Assembly: GCA_039908535.1 (NCBI GenBank)
Contig: JAMOAW010000074.1
Coordinates: 1 to 14,985, forward strand
DNA length: 14,985 nt
Reading direction: 5' to 3'
Origin: JAMOAW01 sp039908535
GTDB taxonomy: Bacteria; Pseudomonadota; Magnetococcia; Magnetococcales; JADFZT01
Shown: piece after piece, positions 1 to 6,601 of the stretch
Layout of the letters: each line of letters starts with the position of its first letter
Position numbering within the stretch: the first letter of the stretch is position 1
Position numbers and translations under genes: made by a program
The notes under the pieces: generated by a model
Databases searched by the model: none
What the model was told of the DNA's origin: nothing
Seen by the model: only the letters and a program-made list of their open reading frames with translations

Positions 1-41
1 ACCACCACACTTAACCGTGGTCGTCTGTTTTTTTTGATTTT

Positions 42-119
42 ATTATTAAAAAAAAGGGGGGCTGGGGGATTGCCACTTGCCACCGGGGGGATGAATCCCC
101 CAGACCACCTCTTTTTTTT
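42..119. repeat. Palindromic intergenic repeat, copy B, cut by the IS element
   Basis: An ATTATTAA end (42-49) leads into an A8 run, a G6 run and then a perfect 10-bp stem, CTGGGGGATT (62-71) pairing with AATCCCCCAG (94-103), followed by a T8 run (112-119). Because the stem has an A-run on its left and a T-run on its right, it reads as a terminator-like hairpin on both strands. The left half closely matches one end of the repeat at 1653-1808. The copy stops exactly where the IS begins, so the IS probably inserted into its T-tract. Inference: a MITE- or REP-like family that can also terminate transcription, possibly that of the isc operon arriving on the minus strand. Confidence 0.6.
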
Positions 120-147
120 GGTAGTCCTGAAATTAGATGATGATTAA
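120..147 (+). repeat. Left terminal inverted repeat of the IS1-family element
   Basis: This 28-bp end pairs with the reverse complement of 927-954 at 24 of 28 positions. The outer 10 bases and the inner 11 bases are identical; the four mismatches lie in the middle. It overlaps the last codons of the transposase gene. Confidence 0.85.
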
Positions 148-861
148 CCCCCCCACAGTCAACGACGCATTATAGTGATGGATAAACATCCAGATGGCTC
201 CGATGTGGTTTTCTATTTTTTTTGAAAATGAGAGAGTGCTTCTGATCAAGCGAGAAATTCTTTGCCGCATCGTATTATTAAAACGCTCAATGTGATTGGT
301 TTTCCCTGACTCTTTCCCTACGGCTTTATGCCGCTTGCTGGGGATAACGGTCTCATATGCTGTCCAAAAATCTGTATAGCAAACAGAATATTGACGATAA
401 ACAGGTGGCAGGCTATCCCACAAAGCTTGCGCACCATCGCGGTCACGACTACCGATATAAACGCCTATAATTTCCCTGGTGTCTCTATCAATGGCCAGCC
501 AAATCCATTGTTTATTGTTTTTATTGCTGCAAAAAGACCACATTTCATCACATTCGACCGTTAGTCGACCTTTTTTTTTAGGCACAACATCCAACTTTTT
601 TTGAATATCCATATATTTTTCATTTGCATAACATTGCAACTATTTCTCAGACACGCCTACGACACGTGCAATTCCTGCTAGGGGAATTTTTTCTAATAAT
701 AATTTGTCAATCAGATCTTTTGTGCCTTGAGGAATCTGGTAATGTGGTGCTGGATTTTCAACAAACTGTCTTCAACATTGATTACATAAAAAATTTTGTT
801 TCCCATTCTGTCTGGAACCATTTTTGACAGTTTGATCGGAATCACAATTTGGGCATTGCAT
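133..861 (-). pseudogene. IS1-family transposase, interrupted by two in-frame stop codons
   Basis: Reading from an ATG at 861, preceded by GAGGAG at good spacing, a single frame runs 242 codons to a stop at 133. The N-terminus is the InsA-type zinc ribbon (CPNC at residues 3-6, then CNQC), followed by a helix-turn-helix segment and the InsB-type DDE domain: D in CDEMWSF, D in YTDFW, E in NHIERFNN, then the basic tail. Codon 30 is TGA (772-774), where relatives usually have Gly (CNQCGRQF), and codon 74 is TAG (640-642), where relatives usually have Trp (WLQ.Y.N). Each is one substitution away from the expected codon and the frame is intact across both, so decay appears recent. An intact 168-residue C-terminal ORF from a TTG at 639 holds the catalytic triad but lacks the DNA-binding part. 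Confidence 0.85.
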
Positions 862-926
862 AGGATACTCCTCTCTTATCTTTGTCCCTTCGGTTTTTGA
901 TCACAGGAAAAATTTAACAGAGAACC

Positions 927-954
927 TTAATCATCATGCAAATACAGGACTACC
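927..954 (-). repeat. Right terminal inverted repeat of the IS1-family element
   Basis: This is the partner of the 120-147 repeat. It lies about 65 bp upstream of the transposase start, the usual position of the promoter-side repeat in IS1-type elements. Confidence 0.85.
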
Positions 955-1010
955 GTATTTTTTTCGATGGGTCACTGAATAAATATTTTAATCAATATTC
1001 CGAAGTGTCC

Positions 1011-1604
1011 CTAATATAACTGCTCTTCCATTCGATCCAACTCCTCTAAAAAACGGCGATGATAACGTAAACGGTCTGTTTGTCGGGCGAGACGCGCAAA
1101 ACCTGCGCTTAAAAGAGCCTCCTGGGTGGCGATGCGGGCGTTGGCGGCTTGGCGTTGATTGTTTAATTGGGCCTCGGCGGTCGAGGGGGAGCGGAGGTCA
1201 ATCAATTCTAACTCTTCGCGTAGTTCCATCATCTCCATTAAAAATTCAGGATCGGATGGCGGAGAGGGGGGAGGAGTGGGAGCGTATAAACTCAGGAGCA
1301 AAATTGCTCGGTTGAGAGAATCGTTTAGGGCTTGATAAGCGGCGTTTAAACGGGTGACATGCTCTAAGGAAAAACGTCGCTCGCGCGCCGAACGCGTGGC
1401 AAAACGATCAGGGTGAAAACGCTGTTGAGCCTCGCGGTAGTCGGCGGCTAGCTTTTGTTTGTCTATGGTAAAAGAAGGGGGTAAATTAAAAATTTGGAAA
1501 AAATTTTCCTTGGGATCTGGAGGCTGAATCAAGCCGCAGGTGGTGCAAAAAGTGCTCTCTTTTGCTAAACCTTGGCAGGACCAACAGGGGCGGGGTGGAG
1601 GCAT
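1011..1604 (-). CDS. hscB: Fe-S cluster co-chaperone HscB, zinc-ribbon (mitochondrial) type
   Basis: J-domain co-chaperone of about 197 residues that delivers IscU to the Hsp70 HscA and stimulates its ATPase. The N-terminus has CWSC (residues 7-10) and CTTC (20-23), a tetracysteine ribbon found in metazoan mitochondrial HSC20 and some bacteria but absent from E. coli HscB. It leads through a QPPDP linker into the J-domain, with HPD at 64-66. The C-terminal part (ELREELELIDLR, then a long helical bundle) is the IscU-binding HscB domain. I chose the ATG at 1604, which has AAGGA 10 nt upstream. The reading frame stays open back to a TTG at 1691, but those 29 extra residues are translated largely from the palindromic repeat. 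The gene follows iscA in the operon; hscA and fdx do not follow within the window. Confidence 0.9.
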   Translation of the reverse strand: MPPPRPCWSCQGLAKESTFCTTCGLIQPPDPKENFFQIFNLPPSFTIDKQKLAADYREAQQRFHPDRFATRSARERRFSLEHVTRLNAAYQALNDSLNRAILLLSLYAPTPPPSPPSDPEFLMEMMELREELELIDLRSPSTAEAQLNNQRQAANARIATQEALLSAGFARLARQTDRLRYHRRFLEELDRMEEQLY

Positions 1605-1652
1605 GGGCGGGGGATCCTTGGGTGGTTGAAAAAGGGTGAATTTTTTTTGGGG

Positions 1653-1808
1653 ATTATTAAAGTCAAGACCTTGGGGGATTGCATCCCCCAAACCCCCTGC
1701 TGTTGGAATAAAGCAACACCGAGTTCAAAAGCAAAAGCAAAAGCAAAGTCAAAAGAAAAAGCAAAACCCTGGGGGCAATCCCCCAGACCCCTTTTTTTTC
1801 TTAATAAT
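1653..1808. repeat. MITE-like palindromic repeat, copy A, between iscA and hscB
   Basis: A 156-bp unit bounded by ATTATTAA (1653-1660) and TTAATAAT (1801-1808). Just inside each end is a GC-rich hairpin: TTGGGGGAT/ATCCCCCAA (1671-1691, 9 bp, 3-nt loop) and CTGGGGG/CCCCCAG (1769-1786, 7 bp, 4-nt loop). The latter is followed by CCCC and T8 (1792-1799), a terminator shape on the plus strand. Between the hairpins lies a run of imperfect GCAAAA hexamers (about 1725-1766). The right end, read on the minus strand, matches the start of the repeat at 42-119. It splits the isc operon between iscA and hscB and supplies the spurious N-terminal extension of hscB. Confidence 0.65.
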
Positions 1809-1824
1809 TAAGATCATTTAAGGG

Positions 1825-2169
1825 TTACACTTTGAACGACTCGCCACAACCACACCGATCCGTCTCTTTGGCATTGGTAAATTTAAAGCCTGATTTAAAC
1901 GGCGTCGATTCAAAATCAACCTGAGTCCCCGCAATAATCAACAACGACTTCGGATCAACAACCACTTTTATCCCAAAATTATCAAAAATTTGATCGTTCT
2001 CCTCAGGTGTATCTGCATACTCAAGTTTATAGGCAAATCCAGAACAACCAGAAGTGCGAATCCCAACCCGAATACAGGCTTCAGGTGTGCCACGCTTGAT
2101 CAACATCTGCCGTGCCCTCTCGGCCGCTTGTTCGGTCATGGTAATCCCTGTTGGATGGCTCGTAGACAT
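1825..2169 (-). CDS. iscA: Iron-sulfur cluster assembly protein IscA (A-type carrier)
   Basis: Cytosolic A-type carrier that receives clusters, chiefly to build or deliver [4Fe-4S] clusters to apoproteins. At 114 residues it is the usual length. The three family cysteines are present: C42 in SGCSGFAY, and C106 and C108 in the C-terminal CGCGESF. The start is the ATG at 2169, with AAGGA upstream inside iscU; a longer frame to 2226 runs back into iscU and is not the start. Only one base separates it from the iscU stop, so translation is probably coupled. The motif spacing fits IscA rather than SufA or ErpA, and the operon context agrees. Confidence 0.95.
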   Translation of the reverse strand: MSTSHPTGITMTEQAAERARQMLIKRGTPEACIRVGIRTSGCSGFAYKLEYADTPEENDQIFDNFGIKVVVDPKSLLIIAGTQVDFESTPFKSGFKFTNAKETDRCGCGESFKV

Positions 2170-2170
2170 T

Positions 2171-2560
2171 TTACAAGGATCCTTTCTGCTTGCTGCGATA
2201 GTCGGCCACGGCTGATTTGATGGCATCCTCTGCTAAAACCGAACAATGAATTTTAACGGGTGGCAACGCCAGCTCTTCGGCGATGTCTTTGTTGCGAATG
2301 GTCAACGCTTCGTCAATGGACTTGCCTTTAATCCATTCCGTCACCAAAGAAGATGACGCAATGGCCGAACCACAGCCAAAGGTTTTAAACTTGGCATCCG
2401 AAATCACCCCTTGATCATTCACCTTGATCTGCAATTTCATCACATCCCCACAGGCGGGTGCCCCAACCATGCCGGTGCCAACTTGGGAATCCCCTTTGTC
2501 TAAACTACCAACATTCCTTGGGTTTTCATAATGATCTAAAACTTTTTCGTTGTAAGCCAT
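2171..2560 (-). CDS. iscU: Iron-sulfur cluster scaffold protein IscU
   Basis: Scaffold on which IscS-derived sulfur and iron are assembled into [2Fe-2S] clusters. The 129-residue protein has the three ligand cysteines C37 (ACGD), C63 (GCGSA) and C106 (HCSVLAEDAI), plus D39 and H105. LPPVK at 99-103 is the peptide recognised by HscA, so an HscA chaperone should exist in this genome although it is not in the window. The start is the ATG at 2560 with AGGAGA upstream; the frame extends to 2662 but that part overlaps iscS and does not resemble IscU. It lies 44 nt after iscS and 1 nt before iscA. Confidence 0.97.
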   Translation of the reverse strand: MAYNEKVLDHYENPRNVGSLDKGDSQVGTGMVGAPACGDVMKLQIKVNDQGVISDAKFKTFGCGSAIASSSLVTEWIKGKSIDEALTIRNKDIAEELALPPVKIHCSVLAEDAIKSAVADYRSKQKGSL

Positions 2561-2604
2561 GTCCGGTCTCCTGAATAAAAAAGGCGGCTGTTTATTTATA
2601 AAAT

Positions 2605-3819
2605 TTAATGGGCATCCCATTGCACAGATTGCATGTCTACACCAGATTGAGCCATCTCCCAAAGAGGAGACATGTCGCGTAATTTTTCAACGGCTTGAAC
2701 AACCGTCTCAATCACAAAATCAACCTCCTCTTCGGTGGTAAAACGACCTAAACCAAAACGAATAGAGGTGTGCGCCATCTCCTCGTTGACTCCCAATGCC
2801 CGTAAAACATACGATGGCTCCAAAGAGGCCGATGTGCAGGCCGAACCAGAAGAAACCGCCACATCTTTAATCGCCATCATCATGGATTCACCCTCTACAT
2901 AGGCAAAAGATATGTTTAAATTGCCCGCCAATCGATGCTCCAAATCTCCATTGATCTCCACATGGGTCAAACGATTCAATAATCCATGCGTCATTCGTTG
3001 GCGTAAGGCCAATATCCTTTGATTCTCTGCGACCATCTCTTCTTTGGCAATGGCACAGGCCGCCCCAAATCCCACCAACAAAGGGGTCGGAAGGGTACCA
3101 GAACGCATGCCTCGCTCATGACCACCCCCAAACAAAACTGGTTTTAAACGCACCCTCGGTTTGCGGCGAACATAAAGGGCACCAATCCCTTTGGGTCCGT
3201 AAATTTTGTGGCCAGAAATAGACAATAAATCAATGTTCATCTCCTCAACATCCATCGGAATTTTGCCCACCCCCTGCGCGGCATCACAATGAAAAAAAAC
3301 ATTGCGCCGTCGACATAAAGCCCCAATCTCCCGAATGGGTTGGATCACCCCAATTTCATTGTTGGCCGCCATGATCGATACTAAAATCGTCTGTTCGGTA
3401 ATGGCCGCCTCCAACTGCGCCAAATCCAGCCGACCTTTGCTGTCAACCGGCAACCAAGTCACCTGAAATCCCTCTTCAGATTCCAAATAGCGACAGGTGT
3501 CCAGAACCGCTTTGTGTTCGGTGACCGCCGTTATAATATGATTACCCCTCTCTTTATAAAAACGGGCAATCCCTTGAATGGCTAAATTGTTCGATTCTGT
3601 CGCCCCAGAGGTAAAAACAATCTCCCTGGGATCCGCACCAATCAAAGCGGCAACCTGGGCACGGGCGTTTTCGACCGCTTGATCGGCCTCCCAGCCGAAA
3701 GGGTGCGAACGCGAAGAGGGGTTGCCATATTTTGTCGAAAACCAAGGCGTCATTAACTCCATTACCCGTGGATCCACAGGTGTGGTGGCTTGATAGTCCA
3801 TATAAATGGGCAAATTCAT
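2605..3819 (-). CDS. iscS: Cysteine desulfurase IscS
   Basis: PLP enzyme that converts L-cysteine to L-alanine and passes persulfide sulfur to IscU (and commonly to tRNA-thiolation partners). The 404 residues match E. coli IscS in length. Visible features are the N-terminal MDYQATTPVDPRV, the TSGATESNN PLP loop, the substrate-binding TEHKAVL, the Schiff-base lysine K205 in SGHKIYGPKG, RSGT at 239-242, and the mobile loop SSGSACTSASLEPSYVLRALG with the persulfide-carrying C328, numbered as in E. coli. The short C-terminal tail ending in WDAH is the group I type that contacts IscU. It lies 36 nt downstream of a second desulfurase gene. GGAG precedes the ATG. Confidence 0.97.
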   Translation of the reverse strand: MNLPIYMDYQATTPVDPRVMELMTPWFSTKYGNPSSRSHPFGWEADQAVENARAQVAALIGADPREIVFTSGATESNNLAIQGIARFYKERGNHIITAVTEHKAVLDTCRYLESEEGFQVTWLPVDSKGRLDLAQLEAAITEQTILVSIMAANNEIGVIQPIREIGALCRRRNVFFHCDAAQGVGKIPMDVEEMNIDLLSISGHKIYGPKGIGALYVRRKPRVRLKPVLFGGGHERGMRSGTLPTPLLVGFGAACAIAKEEMVAENQRILALRQRMTHGLLNRLTHVEINGDLEHRLAGNLNISFAYVEGESMMMAIKDVAVSSGSACTSASLEPSYVLRALGVNEEMAHTSIRFGLGRFTTEEEVDFVIETVVQAVEKLRDMSPLWEMAQSGVDMQSVQWDAH

Positions 3820-3855
3820 AGGTACAAACTCCGATTTTATTGATGATCGTTGTTT

Positions 3856-5022
3856 TTAAACAGCCAAAGCCACGGGGCTTGCCAAACACCTGAGGCGGTA
3901 AATGGTTTGTCGTATTGCTTCAATCACGGCATCAATGTCCGTAGCCGTGGTATTCCAACCCAAACTGATGCGAATGCAACTGCGCGCTAACTCGTCTGTA
4001 ACGCCCATGGCGTGTAACACATGAGAAGGTGTGAGCTTGCCAGATGAACAGGCCGAACCCGCACTTACAGCAAAACCAGCCAGATCCAAATTCATCACCA
4101 TCGCCTCACCATCCAGGCCAGGAATTCCCAAAGCGGTGGTGTTGGGAAGGCGAGAGGTCTCCTCGCCAAAAATAATTAATTCAGGAAAAAAGGCCTTTAA
4201 AGTCGATTCCAAGCGAATGCGCAATTGCAAAAGTCGAGCACTCTCAACGGATAATTCGTCTTGAATTAATTGTGCGGCATGACCAAAACCCACGATACCC
4301 GGCACATTTTCGGTTCCCGAGCGGCGACCACGTTCGTGTCCACCACCGATATGGAGGGGATTTAAGGCCAAATGTTTATCCAAAATCAAAGCCCCAACCC
4401 CCTTGGGACCGCCTATTTTATGGGCGGAAACCGATATCATGCTGGCTCCCAACTCCATAAAATTTACTGGAATTTTACCGACACTCTGGACCGTATCCAC
4501 CAGCAGAGGGATACCCGCCTCTTTGCATACCATGGCAATCTGTTTGATCGGTTGAATGACACCCGTTTCGTTGTTGGCCTGCATGACGCAGACAAGGATC
4601 GTCTCTGGACGCAAGGCTGCCTGCACCTCTAAAGGGTTGACGCGTCCTAATGAATCAACACCTACACAGGTGACCTCCAAGCCGCGTTCCTTTAAAAGTG
4701 CGCAACATTGGCCAACCGAGGGATGCTCAATGGCAGAATAGACCACATGGCCTGGATGAGAATTTGGATTTTTTTTCCCTGCCACGCCAAAAATAGCCAA
4801 ATTATTGGCCTCTGTGCCGCCACTGGTGAAAATGACTTGGCTATAATGGACTTCAAGCAGATGAGCCACGTGTCGTCTGGCCTCATCCAACCCTTTTCGA
4901 CTTGCTCGCCCGGCGGCATGAACCGAAGAGGGGTTGCCCATGTGTTGACTAAAATAAGGGTACATCGCCGCAAGCACCTCTGGTCGAACCGGGGTTGTGG
5001 CATTGTGATCTAAATATATCAC
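3856..5022 (-). CDS. NifS/IscS-like cysteine desulfurase (second copy)
   Basis: Group I PLP-dependent cysteine desulfurase of 388 residues, paralogous to the adjacent IscS. It has the N-terminal YLDHNATTPVRPEV, TSGGTEANN, IEHPSV, the PLP lysine K202 in SAHKIGGPKG, RSGTENV, and the loop SAGSACSSGKLTPSHVL with the catalytic C325. The loop is NifS-like (SSGK.TPSHVL) rather than IscS-like (TSASLEPSYVL), and the C-terminus lacks the IscS tail. The start is GTG at 5022, overlapping the iscR stop by 4 nt (GTGA) with AGGGAG just upstream. Tandem desulfurases (nifS/spl1 then iscS) are known in Rickettsia and other alphaproteobacterial isc clusters. Which acceptor it serves cannot be told from sequence. 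Confidence 0.93.
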   Translation of the reverse strand: MIYLDHNATTPVRPEVLAAMYPYFSQHMGNPSSVHAAGRASRKGLDEARRHVAHLLEVHYSQVIFTSGGTEANNLAIFGVAGKKNPNSHPGHVVYSAIEHPSVGQCCALLKERGLEVTCVGVDSLGRVNPLEVQAALRPETILVCVMQANNETGVIQPIKQIAMVCKEAGIPLLVDTVQSVGKIPVNFMELGASMISVSAHKIGGPKGVGALILDKHLALNPLHIGGGHERGRRSGTENVPGIVGFGHAAQLIQDELSVESARLLQLRIRLESTLKAFFPELIIFGEETSRLPNTTALGIPGLDGEAMVMNLDLAGFAVSAGSACSSGKLTPSHVLHAMGVTDELARSCIRISLGWNTTATDIDAVIEAIRQTIYRLRCLASPVALAV

Positions 5023-5474
5023 GGCTCGCTCCCTGGTAAAGTTAAACCGGAATGATGGTCAGCGGCACGACTTTCGAGCAGTAATTTTTCCAAACTGACC
5101 GATTCTAAATAGTCAATTAAATGTTGCCCAACCCGTACCCAAAGATGATGGGTGATGCAGCGGCTGCTTTTTCGACAACTATCGTTATCGTCATTGTCGC
5201 AAGAGGTGGCCTTGAGTGGTTCATCTACGGCACGAATAATATCGGCAATGGTGATGGCTTGCGGTGATTCTGCAAGGATATATCCACCTCCAGGACCGCG
5301 AACACTACGTACCAACCCTCGTCTGCGCAGCTTGGCAAATAATTGTTCTAAGTACGAAAGAGAGATCTCCTGCCGAGTAGAAATCTCTGCCAGTCGAATA
5401 GGACCGCTTTGACTATAGCTGGAAAGATCCAACATGGCGGTCACAGCATACCGTCCGCGCGTGGTCAATTGCAC
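5019..5474 (-). CDS. iscR: Iron-sulfur sensing transcriptional regulator IscR (Rrf2 family)
   Basis: Cluster-sensing repressor of the isc operon. The 151-residue protein begins MQLTTRGRYAVTAMLDL, the Rrf2 winged-helix signature, with a recognition helix around SLSYLEQLFAKLRRRGLV and the wing at RGPGGGYIL. The cluster ligands are C92, C100, C106 and H109. E. coli uses C92, C98, C104 and H107, so the first loop is two residues longer here while CX5CX2H is kept. The start is GTG at 5474 after GTGGGGA and overlaps the last 10 nt of cysE; the stop overlaps the next gene. The operator upstream of cysE (6326-6350) implies that it controls the whole cysE-to-hscB unit, itself included. Confidence 0.95.
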   Translation of the reverse strand: MQLTTRGRYAVTAMLDLSSYSQSGPIRLAEISTRQEISLSYLEQLFAKLRRRGLVRSVRGPGGGYILAESPQAITIADIIRAVDEPLKATSCDNDDNDSCRKSSRCITHHLWVRVGQHLIDYLESVSLEKLLLESRAADHHSGLTLPGSEP

Positions 5475-6259
5475 GGCGTATTCCCCACATTATGCGAGGT
5501 TCGTAAGACCGCTTCAGACAATAGCGTCGTATTTATTTGTATGTTAGAAGAATTTTCATTCTGTAAAGTCTCATGAGAAACCTCTTGGCCATTGCGTTTT
5601 TCTTTTTGGTTTTCTAGCATCTGGATGCGTCTGTCCATTTGGTGGACCTGTTCTAAAAGGCAGGTAATGGCTTTGGCCACGGGATCAAAATTGGTTATAT
5701 TGTGGCCATAAGGGTGAAATTTGGTATCGACGCCATTCTCTTGAGCCCGTCCCATCACCAAGCGGGCTGGAATGCCAATAGCCGTGGCATCGGCGGGAAC
5801 ATCTTTCACCACCACCGCATTGGAACCCACCCGGGCATTTTTACCGATGGTAATGGGGCCGAGAATGGTTGCACCGGCACCAATGACCACGTTATCTTCC
5901 AAAGTGGGATGACGCTTGCCCGTGTTCCAGGAGGTCCCGCCAAGAGTGACACCGTGATATAGAGTGACATTATGGCCAATCTGCGTGGTTTCGCCAATCA
6001 CCACTCCCATGCCATGATCAATAAAAAAACCTTTGCCAATCTGTGCCCCAGGGTGTATTTCAATGCCAGAGATTAAGCGCGCCATATTGGACAGTAATCG
6101 AGCAGAAATGCGAAAATTTCGATTCCAAAGTCGATGCGCCAATCGATGGATTAATATGGCATAAACACCAGGATAACACGTCAATACCTCCAGCATGGAA
6201 CCCGCTGCCGGATCCCGATCCATAATGCTTAACAACTCATTTTTTAAACGCTCAAACAT
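5465..6259 (-). CDS. cysE: Serine O-acetyltransferase, short EpsC-type, with C-terminal tail
   Basis: Left-handed beta-helix acetyltransferase making O-acetylserine from serine and acetyl-CoA, the step before cysteine synthesis. The 264-residue protein from the ATG at 6259 (AGGAG 7 nt upstream) starts MFERLKNELLSIMDRDPAAG and so lacks the extra N-terminal helices of E. coli CysE. The hexapeptide region runs from GIEIHPGAQIG (67-75) through the catalytic IDHGMGVVIGET (H82), TLGGT and RHPTL to GIPARLV (162-168). The Glu in GIEIHP replaces the Asp of E. coli type, as in Bacillus enzymes. Residues about 195-222 look like a coiled coil and the protein ends in TPCN, without the C-terminal Ile that inserts into cysteine synthase. 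It heads the isc operon; the frame extends to 6307 but that part crosses a homopolymer run. Confidence 0.93.
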   Translation of the reverse strand: MFERLKNELLSIMDRDPAAGSMLEVLTCYPGVYAILIHRLAHRLWNRNFRISARLLSNMARLISGIEIHPGAQIGKGFFIDHGMGVVIGETTQIGHNVTLYHGVTLGGTSWNTGKRHPTLEDNVVIGAGATILGPITIGKNARVGSNAVVVKDVPADATAIGIPARLVMGRAQENGVDTKFHPYGHNITNFDPVAKAITCLLEQVHQMDRRIQMLENQKEKRNGQEVSHETLQNENSSNIQINTTLLSEAVLRTSHNVGNTPCN

Positions 6260-6317
6260 GTAACGGCTCCTGCCCCCCCAAAAAAAATGGGCTTTATTAA
6301 GAATCATTCATTGCTAA

Positions 6318-6346
6318 ATTTTGCAATAACCGATTAAATTTGTCAA
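6318..6346 (-). promoter_or_regulatory. Sigma-70-type promoter of the cysE-isc operon
   Basis: On the minus strand a perfect TTGACA -35 box (6341-6346) is followed by a 17-nt spacer and CAAAAT (6318-6323), a 4/6 match to the -10 consensus. It lies 59 nt upstream of the cysE ATG and is the best promoter match in the divergent gap. The -35 box sits inside the predicted IscR operator, which fits repression by occlusion. Confidence 0.7.
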
Positions 6347-6350
6347 GTAT
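6326..6350 (-). promoter_or_regulatory. IscR type 1 operator overlapping the promoter
   Basis: On the minus strand the 25 bases begin ATACTTGAC and end ATCGGTTAT. Against the type 1 consensus recalled from E. coli (left half ATASYYGAC, right half GTCRRSTAT, AT-rich centre) 22 of 25 positions agree. The three misses are one base after the left GAC, the G of the right GTC and one S position. Type 1 sites bind [2Fe-2S]-IscR, so transcription should fall when clusters are plentiful. Location over the -35 box and an IscR gene in the same operon support the call. Confidence 0.8.
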
Positions 6351-6601
6351 TAACTTAGACGGTTCGGTCCATTTTTAGTTCCTGCTTTGCGGTGATTTTT
6401 TTTCTGCGTTTTTGAGTTAGAGGTCTTGTTTTTTATTAGATTTTGTTGTTAAAAAAAATGTGGTGCCTATCTTTTTTTTAGTTGTAAATAAACGTTTTTT
6501 TTGTCAAAATAGTAAATGTGATTTGGGTTGATAAATGTTTATGCCCTCATAAAAATATCTTCAGTTGTTTGCCCTTTCAAGGATATGGAACCTCTTTCAA
6601 C

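Larger units (their letters stand above)
120..954 (-). mobile_element. IS1-family insertion sequence, complete ends, inactive transposase
   Basis: The element is about 835 bp, bounded by 28-bp inverted repeats (120-147 and 927-954) matching at 24 of 28 positions, both starting GGTAGTCCTG at the outer edge. One transposase gene on the minus strand fills it (133-861). Size and a DDE protein of about 240 residues fit the IS1 family, here the single-ORF type that needs no frameshift. The flanks are T8 on the left and GTATTTTT on the right, so an 8-bp target duplication is only 6/8 and cannot be claimed cleanly; a T-tract target explains the ambiguity. The IS lies just downstream of hscB. Confidence 0.85.
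6260..6601. other. Divergent intergenic region between cysE and the deacetylase gene
   Basis: This holds the isc promoter and operator described above, plus AT-rich DNA with many T-runs. Immediately upstream of the cysE ribosome site, on the minus strand, lie an A8 run opposite T8 and a G7 run (6275-6289), homopolymers that could slip. I see no clear plus-strand promoter for the deacetylase gene. The deacetylase frame is open from a GTG at 6518, but no family-like sequence precedes 6602. Confidence 0.5.

Noticed and set aside
640..774. Selenocysteine or pyrrolysine recoding of the TGA and TAG in the transposase
   Set aside because: Two different stops in one mobile-element gene, both one base from the family residue, are more simply explained by mutation.
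624..827. Plus-strand ORF within the IS
   Set aside because: Opposite-strand shadow of the transposase N-terminus, with no ribosome site or known motif.
112..962. Clean target-site duplication of the IS
   Set aside because: T8 on the left against GTATTTTT on the right is only 6/8 and lies in homopolymer, so it is not diagnostic.
1605..1691. N-terminal extension of HscB from the TTG at 1691
   Set aside because: Most of it is translated palindromic repeat; the zinc-ribbon protein is complete from the ATG at 1604.
1725..1766. CRISPR-like or coding tandem repeat
   Set aside because: Imperfect GCAAAA hexamers without spacers, contained within repeat copy A.
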